Assembly: GCF_000504245.1 (NCBI RefSeq)
Contig: NZ_KI632509.1
Coordinates: 805,723-869,722 of the forward strand
DNA length: 64,000 nt
Source: Haloechinothrix halophila YIM 93223
Lineage (GTDB): Bacteria > Actinomycetota > Actinomycetes > Mycobacteriales > Pseudonocardiaceae
Direction of reading: 5' to 3'
Part shown: positions 32,680-41,014 of the stretch, one piece after another
How the letters are laid out: every line of letters starts with the position of its first letter
Numbering within the stretch: the first letter of the stretch is position 1
Notes under the pieces: model-generated
The model's input: the letters and a program-made list of their open reading frames with translations, nothing else
What the model was told of the DNA's origin: nothing
The model's database searches: none
Program-made: the position numbers and the translations under genes

Positions 32680-34436
32680 CGCTCCCGCTGGCCGACGCGC
32701 GGATGGTGCGACGGTGGCTGCGCGACGTCGCCAGCAGGAAGCGCGGCGACTTCGCGGCGATGCTCACGTTGTTCGTGCTCGCCTCGCTGCTCGGACTGGT
32801 CGGGCCGCGCCTGCTCGGTGTGCTGGTGGACGCCGTCGCCGCGGGCACACGCCCACCGGTCGACGTCTTGGCCGCGGTCTTCCTCGCCGTGCTGCTCGCC
32901 CAAGCCGCGTTACGTCGTTGGGGGCACGTCCGCGCCACCCGATTCGGGGAACACCTGCTCGCCACCGCGCGGGAGGACTTCACCGAGCACGTGCTGCGAC
33001 TGCCGATCGGCACCGTTGAAGACGCGGGCACCGGCGATCTGCTCAGCAGGGCGACGTCGGACGTCGACCGAATCGAGTACGCCGCCCGTTATGCCGCGCC
33101 GGAGATCCTGACGTCGTCGATCGCGGTTGTGCTGACCGTCGTCGCGATGCTGGTGACGTCGCCGCTGCTCACCGCGGGCGTGCTGGTGTCCGTGCCACTG
33201 CTCGTGCTCACCACGCGGTGGTACTGGCGGCGGGCCAACGCCGTGCTGGAGCGGATGCTCGCCGCGTGGGGCGACGTCCAGGCGTCCGCGACGGAGACGG
33301 TCACCGGCGCACGCACGGTCGAGGCACTGGGACTCGCGGAACGGCGGGTGGCGCACAACGATCGGGCGCTGCGTGCCGCCGTGGCCACGGAGCATGCCCA
33401 CCGGTCGCTGCTCGCACGCTGGTTGCCGACGCTCGACCTCGCCTACCTGCTGCCGGTCGCCGCCGTGCTGGCCATTGGCGGTGTCGCCTATCGTGCTGGC
33501 CTCGCCGGGCTTGGTGACATCACCGCGGTCACGCTGTACCTGCTCGCGATGTCTGGCCCGCTGGTGGAACTGCTGGCGTGGGTGGAAGAGCTGCAGGTCG
33601 GCTCGGTCGGGCTGCGCCGCATCCTCGGCGTCCGGCGGGTGCGGCCCGCCCGTGGCGGCGCGCGGGTTACGCCAAGCGGCCGTGACGTCCAACTGCGGGA
33701 CGTCCGGTTCGCCTACCGCGACGGCCACGACGTCCTGCACGGCATCGACCTCGACATCGTCGCTGGCGAACGGCTGATGATCATCGGACCGTCCGGGTCT
33801 GGCAAGTCGACGTTGGCGCGACTACTCGCGGGGGTCGCCGAACCGGGCGGCGGCACTGTGTCGCTCGGTGGCGTCGATCTCCGTCGCTGGTCGCATGATC
33901 AGTTGCGTGGCGAGGTGCTGCTGCTCACCCAGGAGCACCACGTCTTCGCCGCGACCGTGCGCGAGAACCTGATGGCGGATGGCGACGACGACCACCTCCA
34001 CGACGTTCTCACCGTCGTCGGGGCGGACGACTGGGTGCGGTCGCTGCCGGACGGGCTGGAAACCCGCCTCGGGTCAGGCACGCTGTCGGTGCCGCCCGCG
34101 GTGGCGCAGCAACTCGCGCTGGCACGGGTGCTGCTCGCCGACCCGCCGGTCGTCGTGCTTGACGAGGCGACGGCGGCGATGGCCAGCGGCACGGCGCGGC
34201 AGGCCGAGCGCTCGGTCGCCGCGGCCTTGGCTGGCAGGACGGTCATTTCTATCGCGCACCGGCTCGACGCCGCTCGTGATGCCGACCGCATCCTGCTGCT
34301 CGACGGCGGCAGGGTCGCCGCGCTGGGCAGCCACGACGAACTGCTCGCCGAGGGCGGGTCGTATGCGCGGGTACTGGCTGCGGCGGGTGTCGCGGAGGCG
34401 CCCGTCACCACATCCCACGACTCCCCGGTCAGGTGA
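32676..34436 (+). CDS. ABC exporter half, degenerate signature motif
   Basis: 586-aa partner half-transporter with six membrane helices (about 28-320). Walker A IGPSGSGKST is intact near residues 369-379, the Q-loop (LLTQEHHVF) is present, Walker B VVVLDEAT is near 490 and the switch His is in SIAHRL near 528. The signature is lost: the usual LSGGQ position reads LSVPPAVAQQ near 469. Together with the upstream protein it builds one complete composite ATP site (its Walker A/B/H with the partner signature) and one site lacking both elements. Substrate unknown. The 4-nt overlap supports obligate coexpression. Confidence 0.92.
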   Translation: MTLPLADARMVRRWLRDVASRKRGDFAAMLTLFVLASLLGLVGPRLLGVLVDAVAAGTRPPVDVLAAVFLAVLLAQAALRRWGHVRATRFGEHLLATAREDFTEHVLRLPIGTVEDAGTGDLLSRATSDVDRIEYAARYAAPEILTSSIAVVLTVVAMLVTSPLLTAGVLVSVPLLVLTTRWYWRRANAVLERMLAAWGDVQASATETVTGARTVEALGLAERRVAHNDRALRAAVATEHAHRSLLARWLPTLDLAYLLPVAAVLAIGGVAYRAGLAGLGDITAVTLYLLAMSGPLVELLAWVEELQVGSVGLRRILGVRRVRPARGGARVTPSGRDVQLRDVRFAYRDGHDVLHGIDLDIVAGERLMIIGPSGSGKSTLARLLAGVAEPGGGTVSLGGVDLRRWSHDQLRGEVLLLTQEHHVFAATVRENLMADGDDDHLHDVLTVVGADDWVRSLPDGLETRLGSGTLSVPPAVAQQLALARVLLADPPVVVLDEATAAMASGTARQAERSVAAALAGRTVISIAHRLDAARDADRILLLDGGRVAALGSHDELLAEGGSYARVLAAAGVAEAPVTTSHDSPVR

Positions 34437-34532
34437 TCTCCGCGCCCGAACCGGCGAACTCCGCTGCCATGGACCATCGCTGCGCTTAAGGTCCGGCTGG
34501 CAGGGTGTGACCGACCGGGCTTGGAGGACGCC

Positions 34533-35978
34533 GTGATCGCATGGCACGCCACGCATCGACGTCTCGTCGCCGGATTCCTCGCAGTGGCGTTGGTGTCGCT
34601 GTTGTCTGGCGCGGTCGCCAGCCCGACGGCCGCCGCCGTTCCGGGGGCCGCCGCCGTGCCCGTGCCGCAGTGGGAACCGGGCCTGCGCTCCTACTTCGTC
34701 CTCGCCGCACCTGGTGACGTCAGCCCCGCGGTGAGTGCGACACGAGCGAACGGCGGATCCGTGTTCGCGGCATACCCGGCGATCGGCGTTGTCGTCGCGC
34801 ACGCGACCGGCGCGGAGTTCGCGCGCACCGTGCGGCAGGCGCCGGGCGTTCAGCAGGCGGGTGCGACCCGGACATCGGACATCCCGAAACAGGCGTACGA
34901 ACCGGCCGTGCCGCCCAGGCCGCCGCAACACACCCCACGGGGTCCGGAAGCTCCGCGCTGGAACCTCACCCAGATCGGTGCAGACAAGTCATTGCCGGTG
35001 GCCAGCGGGTCGCGGGACGTCGTCGTCGGCGTGCTCGACACCGGCGTCGACGGTATGCACGCCGAACTCGACGATGCCTTTGACGCGAGCAAGTCCGCGT
35101 CCTGCGCCTACGGCTCGCTCGACCGGCGCGACGGCGCGTGGCGCGACACGAACTCGCACGGTACGCACGTCGCGGGCACGATCGCGGCCGCGAACGACAG
35201 TGTCGGCGTGCTCGGCGTCGCGCCAGGTGTCACGGTCGCCTCTGTGCGCGTCGCCGAGCAGCCGACCGGCCTGTTCTTTCCGGAGAACGCCGTCTGCGGG
35301 TTCATGTTCGCCGCGCAGCAGGGGTTCGACGTCACCAACAACAGCTACTACATCGACCCGTGGCAGTACCTGTGCCCGGACGATCCCGACCAGGCCGCGA
35401 TCCTCGAAGCGGTGCGCCGCGCGGTGCGCCACGCCGAGCGGAAGGGCATGCTGCACGTCGCGGCGGCGGGCAACTCGGACTACAACCTCGCCAACAAGAC
35501 CACCGACAGCTCCAGCCCGAACGACTCGAAACCGATCGACAATCGGCCGCTGAGCGCCGACTGCATCGACCTGCCGACCGAACTGCCCGGTGTCGTCACC
35601 GTGTCCGCGACCGGCAAGGAGAAGCGCAAGGCGTCCTACTCGAACTACGGCACGGACAAGATCGACATCACCGCGCCGGGCGGCGACCCTGGCAAGCAAG
35701 ACCGGGGCGTGCTGTCGACGGTGCCTGGCGGGCGGTACGGCTTCAAGGCGGGGACGTCGATGGCAGCGCCGCATGTCACCGGCGTCGCCGCGCTGCTGGC
35801 GAGCGCGCATCCGGAGTGGACACCCGCGCAGCTGCGGCAGCGGCTGCTCGCCCAGGCGCGCGACCTCGACTGCGGGGACGACGACCGTTGCGCGGGTGAC
35901 GCGTTCCGTAACTCCTTCTACGGCGAGGGCATCGTCGACGCCGCGGCGGCCGTGGGTGCCGCGGCGCGCTGGCGGTGA
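34533..35978 (+). CDS. secreted S8 family serine peptidase (subtilase)
   Basis: 481-aa secreted subtilisin-like protease. A signal peptide spans about residues 1-40. A propeptide-like region follows (about 45-120), with a Pro-rich stretch near 125. The catalytic Asp is in VVVGVLDTGVDGMHAEL near 170, the His in DTNSHGTHVAGTIA near 208, the oxyanion Asn in AAAGNSDYN near 315 and the Ser in GTSMAAPHVTG near 407. The start GTG 34533 is chosen because GGAGG lies 5 nt upstream; TTG 34521 overlaps that site. The stop codon lies inside a dispersed repeat (family C). It follows the ABC pair by 96 nt. Confidence 0.93.
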   Translation: MIAWHATHRRLVAGFLAVALVSLLSGAVASPTAAAVPGAAAVPVPQWEPGLRSYFVLAAPGDVSPAVSATRANGGSVFAAYPAIGVVVAHATGAEFARTVRQAPGVQQAGATRTSDIPKQAYEPAVPPRPPQHTPRGPEAPRWNLTQIGADKSLPVASGSRDVVVGVLDTGVDGMHAELDDAFDASKSASCAYGSLDRRDGAWRDTNSHGTHVAGTIAAANDSVGVLGVAPGVTVASVRVAEQPTGLFFPENAVCGFMFAAQQGFDVTNNSYYIDPWQYLCPDDPDQAAILEAVRRAVRHAERKGMLHVAAAGNSDYNLANKTTDSSSPNDSKPIDNRPLSADCIDLPTELPGVVTVSATGKEKRKASYSNYGTDKIDITAPGGDPGKQDRGVLSTVPGGRYGFKAGTSMAAPHVTGVAALLASAHPEWTPAQLRQRLLAQARDLDCGDDDRCAGDAFRNSFYGEGIVDAAAAVGAAARWR

Positions 35979-35991
35979 ATGACGCTTTCCC
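35974..35991 (-). repeat. family C repeat half at the subtilase stop codon
   Basis: The 18-mer GGGAAAGCGTCATTCACC (read on the minus strand) is identical to 53916-53933. It covers the TGA stop of the subtilase gene and most of the 26-nt gap to the convergent aldehyde dehydrogenase gene. Confidence 0.75.
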
Positions 35992-36004
35992 TGCGCCGTG
36001 CCGG

Positions 36005-37525
36005 TTAGCGGGACCGCCCGTGCAGCACCCGCATCATCCGCGCCACCAGCTTCTCCGTCGCCTTCGAGCGAGAGAACGACGTCAGGGACAGCGGCGGGGA
36101 GAACCGCTGCCGCGCGATGGCCTTCGGGCGCGCGAATTCGCGCAGCCCCTCCGGCCCGTGGATCCGCCCGAAGCCGGAGTCGCCGTGCCCGCCGAACGGC
36201 AGTGACGCGATCCCAGCGAACGACAGCGGCGCGTTGATCGACGTCGCCCCTGTCCGCAGTCGCCGCGCGATGTCAGTGCCTTTGCTGCCCTTGCCCTTCG
36301 TGAACACCGCCGACCCGAGCCCATAGGTCGAGTCGTTGGTCCGAGCCACGGCCTCGTCCATGTCCAGGACCTTGGCGATGGTCACTGTCGGCCCGAACGT
36401 CTCCTCGCGCACGGCCGCCGCGTCCTCCGGGACGTCGACCAGCACGATCGGCTGCACACTGCGCTCGCCGATCGAGTCGAGCCCGCCGTAGACCGCCTTG
36501 CCGCCGCGTGCCAGCGCGTCCTCCACATGCCGTCGGATGACGTCGATCTGCGAGCGCATCGTCATCGGCCCGTATTGCGCGTCGTCGTCCGATCCGCCGC
36601 GCACCGAGCTCACCTTCTCGACGACCTTGGCCACGAAGTCGTCATAGATCTTCTCGTGCACGTAGGCCCGCTCGACACCGGCGCAGGTCTGCCCCGCGTT
36701 CGCACATGCGCCCCACACCGTCGCGTCGGCCGCGGCGTCCAGGTCCGCATCCGCGTCCACGAGCACCGCGTCCTTGCCGCCGCCCTCGATGACCACCGGC
36801 GTCAGCCGCTGCGCCGCCGTCGCCATGACCTTCTTGCCGGTCGCGGCCGAACCGGTGAAGGCGATCTTGTCGACGTCGCTGGCGGCGAGCGCGGCGCCGG
36901 TCTCGCCGAAGCCGGTGATCAGCTGCAGCACCGGCTGCTCGGGCACGGCCTCCGCGAAGGTGTCGACCAGCCACTTGCCGACGCCTGGCGTGTGCTCGCT
37001 CGGCTTGAACACCACCGCGTTGCCCGCCGCGAGCGCGTAGGTGATGGAGCCGAGCGGGGTGTAGACCGGGTAGTTCCACGGGCCGATGGCGCCGACGACA
37101 CCCAGCGGCTGGTACTCCACGCTCGCCGCGTTGTTCGCCAGCAGCAGGCCGGGCGAACGCCGTTGCGGGCCGAGCACCTTCTTGGCGTGCTTCGCCGCCC
37201 ACTCGATGTGTTCGATGGCGAGCACGATCTCCAGCTGCGCGTCGCCTTCCGGCTTTCCGGTCTCCGCGCGCACCAGCGCGCACAGTTCGGGCAGCCGCCG
37301 GGTGATGACGCTCTTCCACTTCCGCAGCCGCTGCGCGCGTCCGGCGAATCCGAGCTGGTCCCAGAACGTCGCGGCCTCGCGCGCCCGCGCGACGGCGGCG
37401 TCCACCTCGGCTGGCGTCGTTATCGGGTAGGTGCCAAGCACCTCGTCGGTCGCCGGGTTGAGGGAGTCGAACGTCCGCTGTTCAGCGGTGTCGTTCGTGG
37501 TGCCTTCTGGCAGCACGGTGGCCAT
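36005..37525 (-). CDS. aldehyde dehydrogenase, succinic-semialdehyde-dehydrogenase-like
   Basis: 506-aa NAD(P)-dependent aldehyde dehydrogenase. Cofactor block GPWNYPVYTPLGS near residue 150, GSAATGKKV near 230, the general base Glu in VIEGGGKDA near 250 and the catalytic Cys in NAGQTCAGVERAY near 285 are all present. The C-terminal ~30 residues (SRSKATEKLVARMMRVL) extend past the usual end, as in actinobacterial GabD2-type enzymes, so oxidation of succinic semialdehyde is a reasonable but unproven substrate. ATG 37525 has GGAGG 5 nt upstream, preferred over ATG 37537. A TetR-like inverted repeat lies 46 nt upstream. Confidence 0.88.
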   Translation of the reverse strand: MATVLPEGTTNDTAEQRTFDSLNPATDEVLGTYPITTPAEVDAAVARAREAATFWDQLGFAGRAQRLRKWKSVITRRLPELCALVRAETGKPEGDAQLEIVLAIEHIEWAAKHAKKVLGPQRRSPGLLLANNAASVEYQPLGVVGAIGPWNYPVYTPLGSITYALAAGNAVVFKPSEHTPGVGKWLVDTFAEAVPEQPVLQLITGFGETGAALAASDVDKIAFTGSAATGKKVMATAAQRLTPVVIEGGGKDAVLVDADADLDAAADATVWGACANAGQTCAGVERAYVHEKIYDDFVAKVVEKVSSVRGGSDDDAQYGPMTMRSQIDVIRRHVEDALARGGKAVYGGLDSIGERSVQPIVLVDVPEDAAAVREETFGPTVTIAKVLDMDEAVARTNDSTYGLGSAVFTKGKGSKGTDIARRLRTGATSINAPLSFAGIASLPFGGHGDSGFGRIHGPEGLREFARPKAIARQRFSPPLSLTSFSRSKATEKLVARMMRVLHGRSR

Positions 37526-37570
37526 CGGTGCCTCCATCGCGAGTGTGTCGAACGGGCTCGAGCATGCCCT

Positions 37571-37593
37571 ACTGTTGACTGATTGCCAACAGT
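37571..37593. promoter_or_regulatory. candidate operator between aldehyde dehydrogenase and metallo-hydrolase
   Basis: ACTGTTG (37571-37577) and CAACAGT (37587-37593) are perfect inverted arms 9 nt apart in the divergent gap 37526-37743. Size fits a TetR/MarR-type site. No adjacent regulator gene is present, so the regulator is unknown. Confidence 0.5.
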
Positions 37594-37743
37594 TCGCATA
37601 TCACAGTCCGCTGAGTTCAGCATGCCACTCGATGGCGAGCCGAACAGGGTGTAGGTAGTCCCCGTTCGGACCTTGGCGACCCAGGTGGGGCGCTCGTAGG
37701 CTTGACGGTCGGGCGGCGCCGAACCGAGGAGGACGTCGGAGAG

Positions 37744-38379
37744 ATGCGCATCTCGCATTTCGGGCATTCCTGCGTGCTGGTGGAGGCAGAATCGGCCCGC
37801 ATGCTGATCGATCCTGGCGCGTTCTCGTCTGGCTTCGAGTCCGAGCGGAACCTGGACGCGGTGCTGATCACCCATCAGCACTACGACCACATCGACGCCG
37901 AGAAGCTGCCCACCCTGCTCGCGGCGAACCCAGGCGCGCGGCTGATCACCGACCCCGGTACGCAGGAGACCGTCGCCAAGCTCGGCCTCGACTCCCACAC
38001 CACCTACCCCGGTGAGTCGCTGCGGATCGGCGACACCACAGTGCAGGTCGTCGGCGGCGAGCACGCCATCATCCACAAGGACATCCCGTGCGTCGCGAAC
38101 GTCGGCTACCTGATCGACGGCGGCGCGTTCTACCACCCCGGTGACTCGTTCCACGTGCCCGAACAGCGCATCGACGTCTTGGGGCTGCCGACCGGCGCGC
38201 CGTGGCTCAAGGCGTCCGAGGCGATCGACTTCCTGCGCGCTGTCGGGCCGAGGATCGCGGTGCCGATCCACGAAGCGGTGCTTGCCTACCCGCAGATGCA
38301 CTACGGGTTGTTCACCAACCTCGCCCCGGATGGCACCGAGGTGCGGGTGCTGGAATCCGGCGAGACGCTGACAGCCTGA
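37744..38379 (+). CDS. MBL-fold metallo-hydrolase (UlaG-like)
   Basis: 211-aa metallo-beta-lactamase-fold protein. It starts MRISHFGHSCVLVE, the pattern of the UlaG/L-ascorbate-6-phosphate-lactonase-like group. The metal-binding motif THQHYDHID is near residues 41-49, with further ligands in GGEHAIIH, YHPGDSFH (Asp near 140) and VPIHEAV near 178. Start ATG 37744 follows CGGAGAG. The natural substrate is unknown; a C-terminal duplication as in UlaG itself is absent. It shares a divergent control region with aldehyde dehydrogenase and precedes the SAM hydrolase gene by 63 nt. Confidence 0.88.
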   Translation: MRISHFGHSCVLVEAESARMLIDPGAFSSGFESERNLDAVLITHQHYDHIDAEKLPTLLAANPGARLITDPGTQETVAKLGLDSHTTYPGESLRIGDTTVQVVGGEHAIIHKDIPCVANVGYLIDGGAFYHPGDSFHVPEQRIDVLGLPTGAPWLKASEAIDFLRAVGPRIAVPIHEAVLAYPQMHYGLFTNLAPDGTEVRVLESGETLTA

Positions 38380-38442
38380 GCGGGCAGTGGACCAGCGCTT
38401 CTCAAGCGCGGAATGCTGCGTCATAGTGGTCGGGGAGGACGA

Positions 38443-39261
38443 ATGCCGTACCAGTGGATCTCATTCACCACCGACTACGGGCTCGATGACCCGTTCGTCG
38501 GTATTTGCCACGGAGTCATCGCGCGGATCGTTCCGGACGCCCGGATCATCGACCTGACGCACACCGTGCCACCAGGTGAGATACGACACGGCGCGTTCAC
38601 ACTCGCGCAAGCGGTGGACTACCTGCCGCCAGCTGTGCACCTCGCCGTCGTCGACCCCGGCGTCGGCACCACGCGGCGAGCGGTGGCGGTCGTCGCGCGC
38701 GACGGCCTGCTCGTCGGCCCGGACAACGGGCTGCTGCTGCCAGCCGCCACCGAACTCGGCGGCGCGACCGCGGCCTACGAGCTGACCGAACCGGCGTACC
38801 GGCTGCCCGAGGTCTCCGCCACCTTCCACGGCAGGGACATCTTCGCCCCGGCCGCGGCGCATCTGGCCGCCGGTGTCCCGCCGGAACGGCTTGGGCCGCC
38901 CATCGACGTCCGGGACCTGGAGCGGGTCACGGCACCAGCGCCATCGGTACGGCCAGGTGCGATCACCACCGAGGTGCTGACGACCGACCACTTCGGCAAC
39001 ATCCAGCTCGCCGCGCGCGGCGACACCATCGCCGACGCCGGGTTCGTCGAGGGACAGCAGGTCACCCTGCACATGGGCGAGGCCCGGCACATCGTCGTCG
39101 TCGGTCGCACCTTCGAGGACGTCGAGAACGGCGAGCTGATCCTGCTCGTCGACTCCGCGGGGATGCTGGCGCTGGCGATCAACGGCGCGTCGGCGGCGAC
39201 CAAGCTCGGCCTGGTGCGCGGGCACTTCCCGGAGTGTGTGATCTCAGGGCCGTACTCCTAG
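38443..39261 (+). CDS. S-adenosyl-L-methionine hydrolase (DUF62, adenosine-forming)
   Basis: 272-aa protein of the fluorinase/chlorinase-like family, whose ordinary members hydrolyse SAM to adenosine and methionine. The Asp-Arg-His set that activates water is visible as Asp in TTDYGLDD (about 10-17), Arg in GVGTTRRAV near 83 and His in TFHGRDIFAP near 130. The fluorinase-type substitutions that would favour halide are not evident. The C-terminal domain has DHFGNIQLAARG. ATG 38443 follows CGGGGAGGAC. Convergent with purB (18 nt apart). Confidence 0.88.
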   Translation: MPYQWISFTTDYGLDDPFVGICHGVIARIVPDARIIDLTHTVPPGEIRHGAFTLAQAVDYLPPAVHLAVVDPGVGTTRRAVAVVARDGLLVGPDNGLLLPAATELGGATAAYELTEPAYRLPEVSATFHGRDIFAPAAAHLAAGVPPERLGPPIDVRDLERVTAPAPSVRPGAITTEVLTTDHFGNIQLAARGDTIADAGFVEGQQVTLHMGEARHIVVVGRTFEDVENGELILLVDSAGMLALAINGASAATKLGLVRGHFPECVISGPYS

Positions 39262-39279
39262 CGCGTGGAGTCGTCCGCG

Positions 39280-40707
39280 CTACAGGATCGGCGCCGGGCT
39301 GTACTTTGCGGCGTCCGGGTAGCGCTCTACCACCGCGTCCACCCGCTCGACGACCGCTTTGACCTGCGCCGGAGCGACCCCGGTGAAGGACAGCGGGTCG
39401 GCGAGCAGCGCGTCGAGCGCTGCCTTGTCCAGCGGCAGCCGGTCGTCGGCGGCGAGCCGGTCGAGCAGGTCGTTCTCGACGCCCTGTTCCCGCATCGCCA
39501 GCGCGGCGGCGACGGCGTTCTCCTTGATCGCCTCGTGCGCCGTCTCCCTGCCGACCCCGGCGCGCACCGCGGCCATGAGCACCTTCGTCGTCGTCAGGAA
39601 CGGCAGGTAGCGGGCCAGCTCGGTGTCGATCACGGCGGGGAACGCGCCGAACTCGTCCAGCACCGTCAGCAGCGTCTCGAACAGCCCGTCCGCTGCGAAG
39701 AACGTGTCCGGCAGCGCGACCCTGCGCACCACCGAGTCGGACACGTCGCCCTCGTTCCACTGGTCGCCAGCCAGCTCGCCGACCATCGAGCCGTAGCCGC
39801 GCAGCACCACCGCGAGGCCATTGACCCGCTCGCAGGACCGGGTGTTCATCTTGTGCGGCATGGCGCTCGACCCGACCTGGCCCGGCTTGAAGCCCTCTGT
39901 CACCAGCTCGTGGCCCGCCATCAGCCGGATCGTCTTCGCCAGGCTGGACGGTGCTGCCGCGAGCTGGACCACGGCGGACACCGCGTCGTAGTCGAGTGAG
40001 CGCGGGTAGACCTGGCCCACGCTGGTGAACACCCGCTCGAAGCCGAGGTGGGCGGCGACGCGCTGTTCCAGCTGGTTCAGCGCGGCTTCGTCACCCATCA
40101 GGTCGAGCATGTCCTGGGCGGTGCCGACCGGACCCTTGATGCCGCGCAGCGGATAGCGCGCGATCAGCTCCGCAAGGCGTTCGAACGCCACGAGCAGCTC
40201 GTCGGCCGCGGTGGCGAACCGCTTGCCCAGCGTGGTCGCCTGCGCGGCGACGTTGTGTGACCGGCCGGCCATGGCCTGCTCGGCGTGCTCACTGGCCAGC
40301 GCGGACAGCCGGGCAAGCACCGCGACGACCCGGTTCCGGATGAGTTCGAGGGAGCGCCGCACCTGCAGCTGCTCGACGTTCTCGGTCAGGTCGCGCGACG
40401 TCATGCCCTTGTGCACGTGCTCGTGCCCTGCCAGCGCGTTGAACTCCTCGATGCGCGCCTTGACGTCGTGCCGCGTGACTCGCTCGCGCGCGGCGATGGA
40501 GTCGAGGTCGACGTCGTGCAGCACCCGCTCGTAGTCCGCGATGACGCCGTCCGGGACGTCGACGCCGAGCTCGGACTGCGCGCGCAGCACGGCGAGCCAC
40601 AGCTCGCGCTCCAGCACGACCTTGTGCTCAGGGGACCAGAGAGTCGCCAGGTCGGCGGAGGCGTAGCGGCCTGCGAGGGCGTTCGGAATGCGCGGCTTGT
40701 CTGTCAC
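39280..40707 (-). CDS. purB: adenylosuccinate lyase
   Basis: 475-aa homotetrameric lyase acting twice in purine synthesis (SAICAR to AICAR, adenylosuccinate to AMP). The fumarase-superfamily signature appears as VGSSAMPHKMNTRSCE near residues 270-285, with HEHVHKGMTSRDLTENV near 100 holding a catalytic His, and GRSHNVAAQATTLG near 160. It starts at GTG 40707, 6 nt after a TACGCT -10 hexamer, so the transcript is probably leaderless. The 307-nt region upstream is filled by repeat arrays B2 and B3. Confidence 0.97.
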   Translation of the reverse strand: MTDKPRIPNALAGRYASADLATLWSPEHKVVLERELWLAVLRAQSELGVDVPDGVIADYERVLHDVDLDSIAARERVTRHDVKARIEEFNALAGHEHVHKGMTSRDLTENVEQLQVRRSLELIRNRVVAVLARLSALASEHAEQAMAGRSHNVAAQATTLGKRFATAADELLVAFERLAELIARYPLRGIKGPVGTAQDMLDLMGDEAALNQLEQRVAAHLGFERVFTSVGQVYPRSLDYDAVSAVVQLAAAPSSLAKTIRLMAGHELVTEGFKPGQVGSSAMPHKMNTRSCERVNGLAVVLRGYGSMVGELAGDQWNEGDVSDSVVRRVALPDTFFAADGLFETLLTVLDEFGAFPAVIDTELARYLPFLTTTKVLMAAVRAGVGRETAHEAIKENAVAAALAMREQGVENDLLDRLAADDRLPLDKAALDALLADPLSFTGVAPAQVKAVVERVDAVVERYPDAAKYSPAPIL

Positions 40708-40713
40708 GGTCTC

Positions 40714-40719
40714 AGCGTA
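40714..40719 (-). promoter_or_regulatory. candidate -10 element (TACGCT) for leaderless purB
   Basis: On the minus strand TACGCT ends 6 nt before GTG 40707 with no ribosome-binding site between. A -35 element would fall in 40737-40745, right beside repeat array B2 (from 40754). Confidence 0.5.
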
Positions 40720-40753
40720 AACGGCCCAGCGCGAGTCCCCAGCTGTGGTGCCG

Positions 40754-40837
40754 CGAGTCCCACCTTGTCGACTCCGAGTCTCACCTTAATCGCGCTGAGT
40801 TGCACCTTGTTTGGGCCGAGTTGCGCCTTCGGCGGGC
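40754..40837 (+). repeat. 21-nt tandem repeat array B2
   Basis: Four contiguous 21-nt units start at 40754, 40775, 40796 and 40817. The clearest reads TGAGTTGCACCTTGTTTGGG, near-identical to units in B1. It lies in the only gene-free stretch over 300 nt in the window (40708-41014), which holds the purB promoter, this array, about 38 nt of other sequence and the inverted array B3. Confidence 0.88.
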
Positions 40838-40875
40838 GGGAAGTCAGAGCACGCGGCTTCGGAGGTCGGAATTCG

Positions 40876-40981
40876 TGGCACGAGATCGCGGAACTCGCGG
40901 CTCCTCAAGGGGGACTCGTGACCTCGTCGGTGCAATTCGCGGCAAACAAGGTGAGACTCGCGCGGAATAAGGTGAGACTCG
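40876..40981 (-). repeat. 21-nt tandem repeat array B3, inverted relative to B2
   Basis: Read on the minus strand, units start at 40981, 40960, 40939, 40918 and 40897 (exact 21-nt steps), with a looser sixth step of 22 nt. The best units read CGAGTCTCACCTTGTTTGCC and CGAGTCTCACCTTATTCCGC. Facing B2 across a short centre, the two arrays could form a long imperfect hairpin. Confidence 0.85.
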
Positions 40982-41014
40982 CGGCCAGGCCGGGGTCGGA
41001 GGCGGGACGGGGCC

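Noticed and set aside
38229-38244. CTTCCTGCGCGCTGT match to element A inside the metallo-hydrolase gene
   Set aside because: Only about 15 nt match, without the second arm, and they encode conserved-looking residues D-F-L-R-A-V-G; coincidence.
40754-40981. Repeat arrays considered as a CRISPR
   Set aside because: Units are contiguous 21-mers without unique spacers of constant length, arrays are inverted to each other, and no cas gene is in the window.
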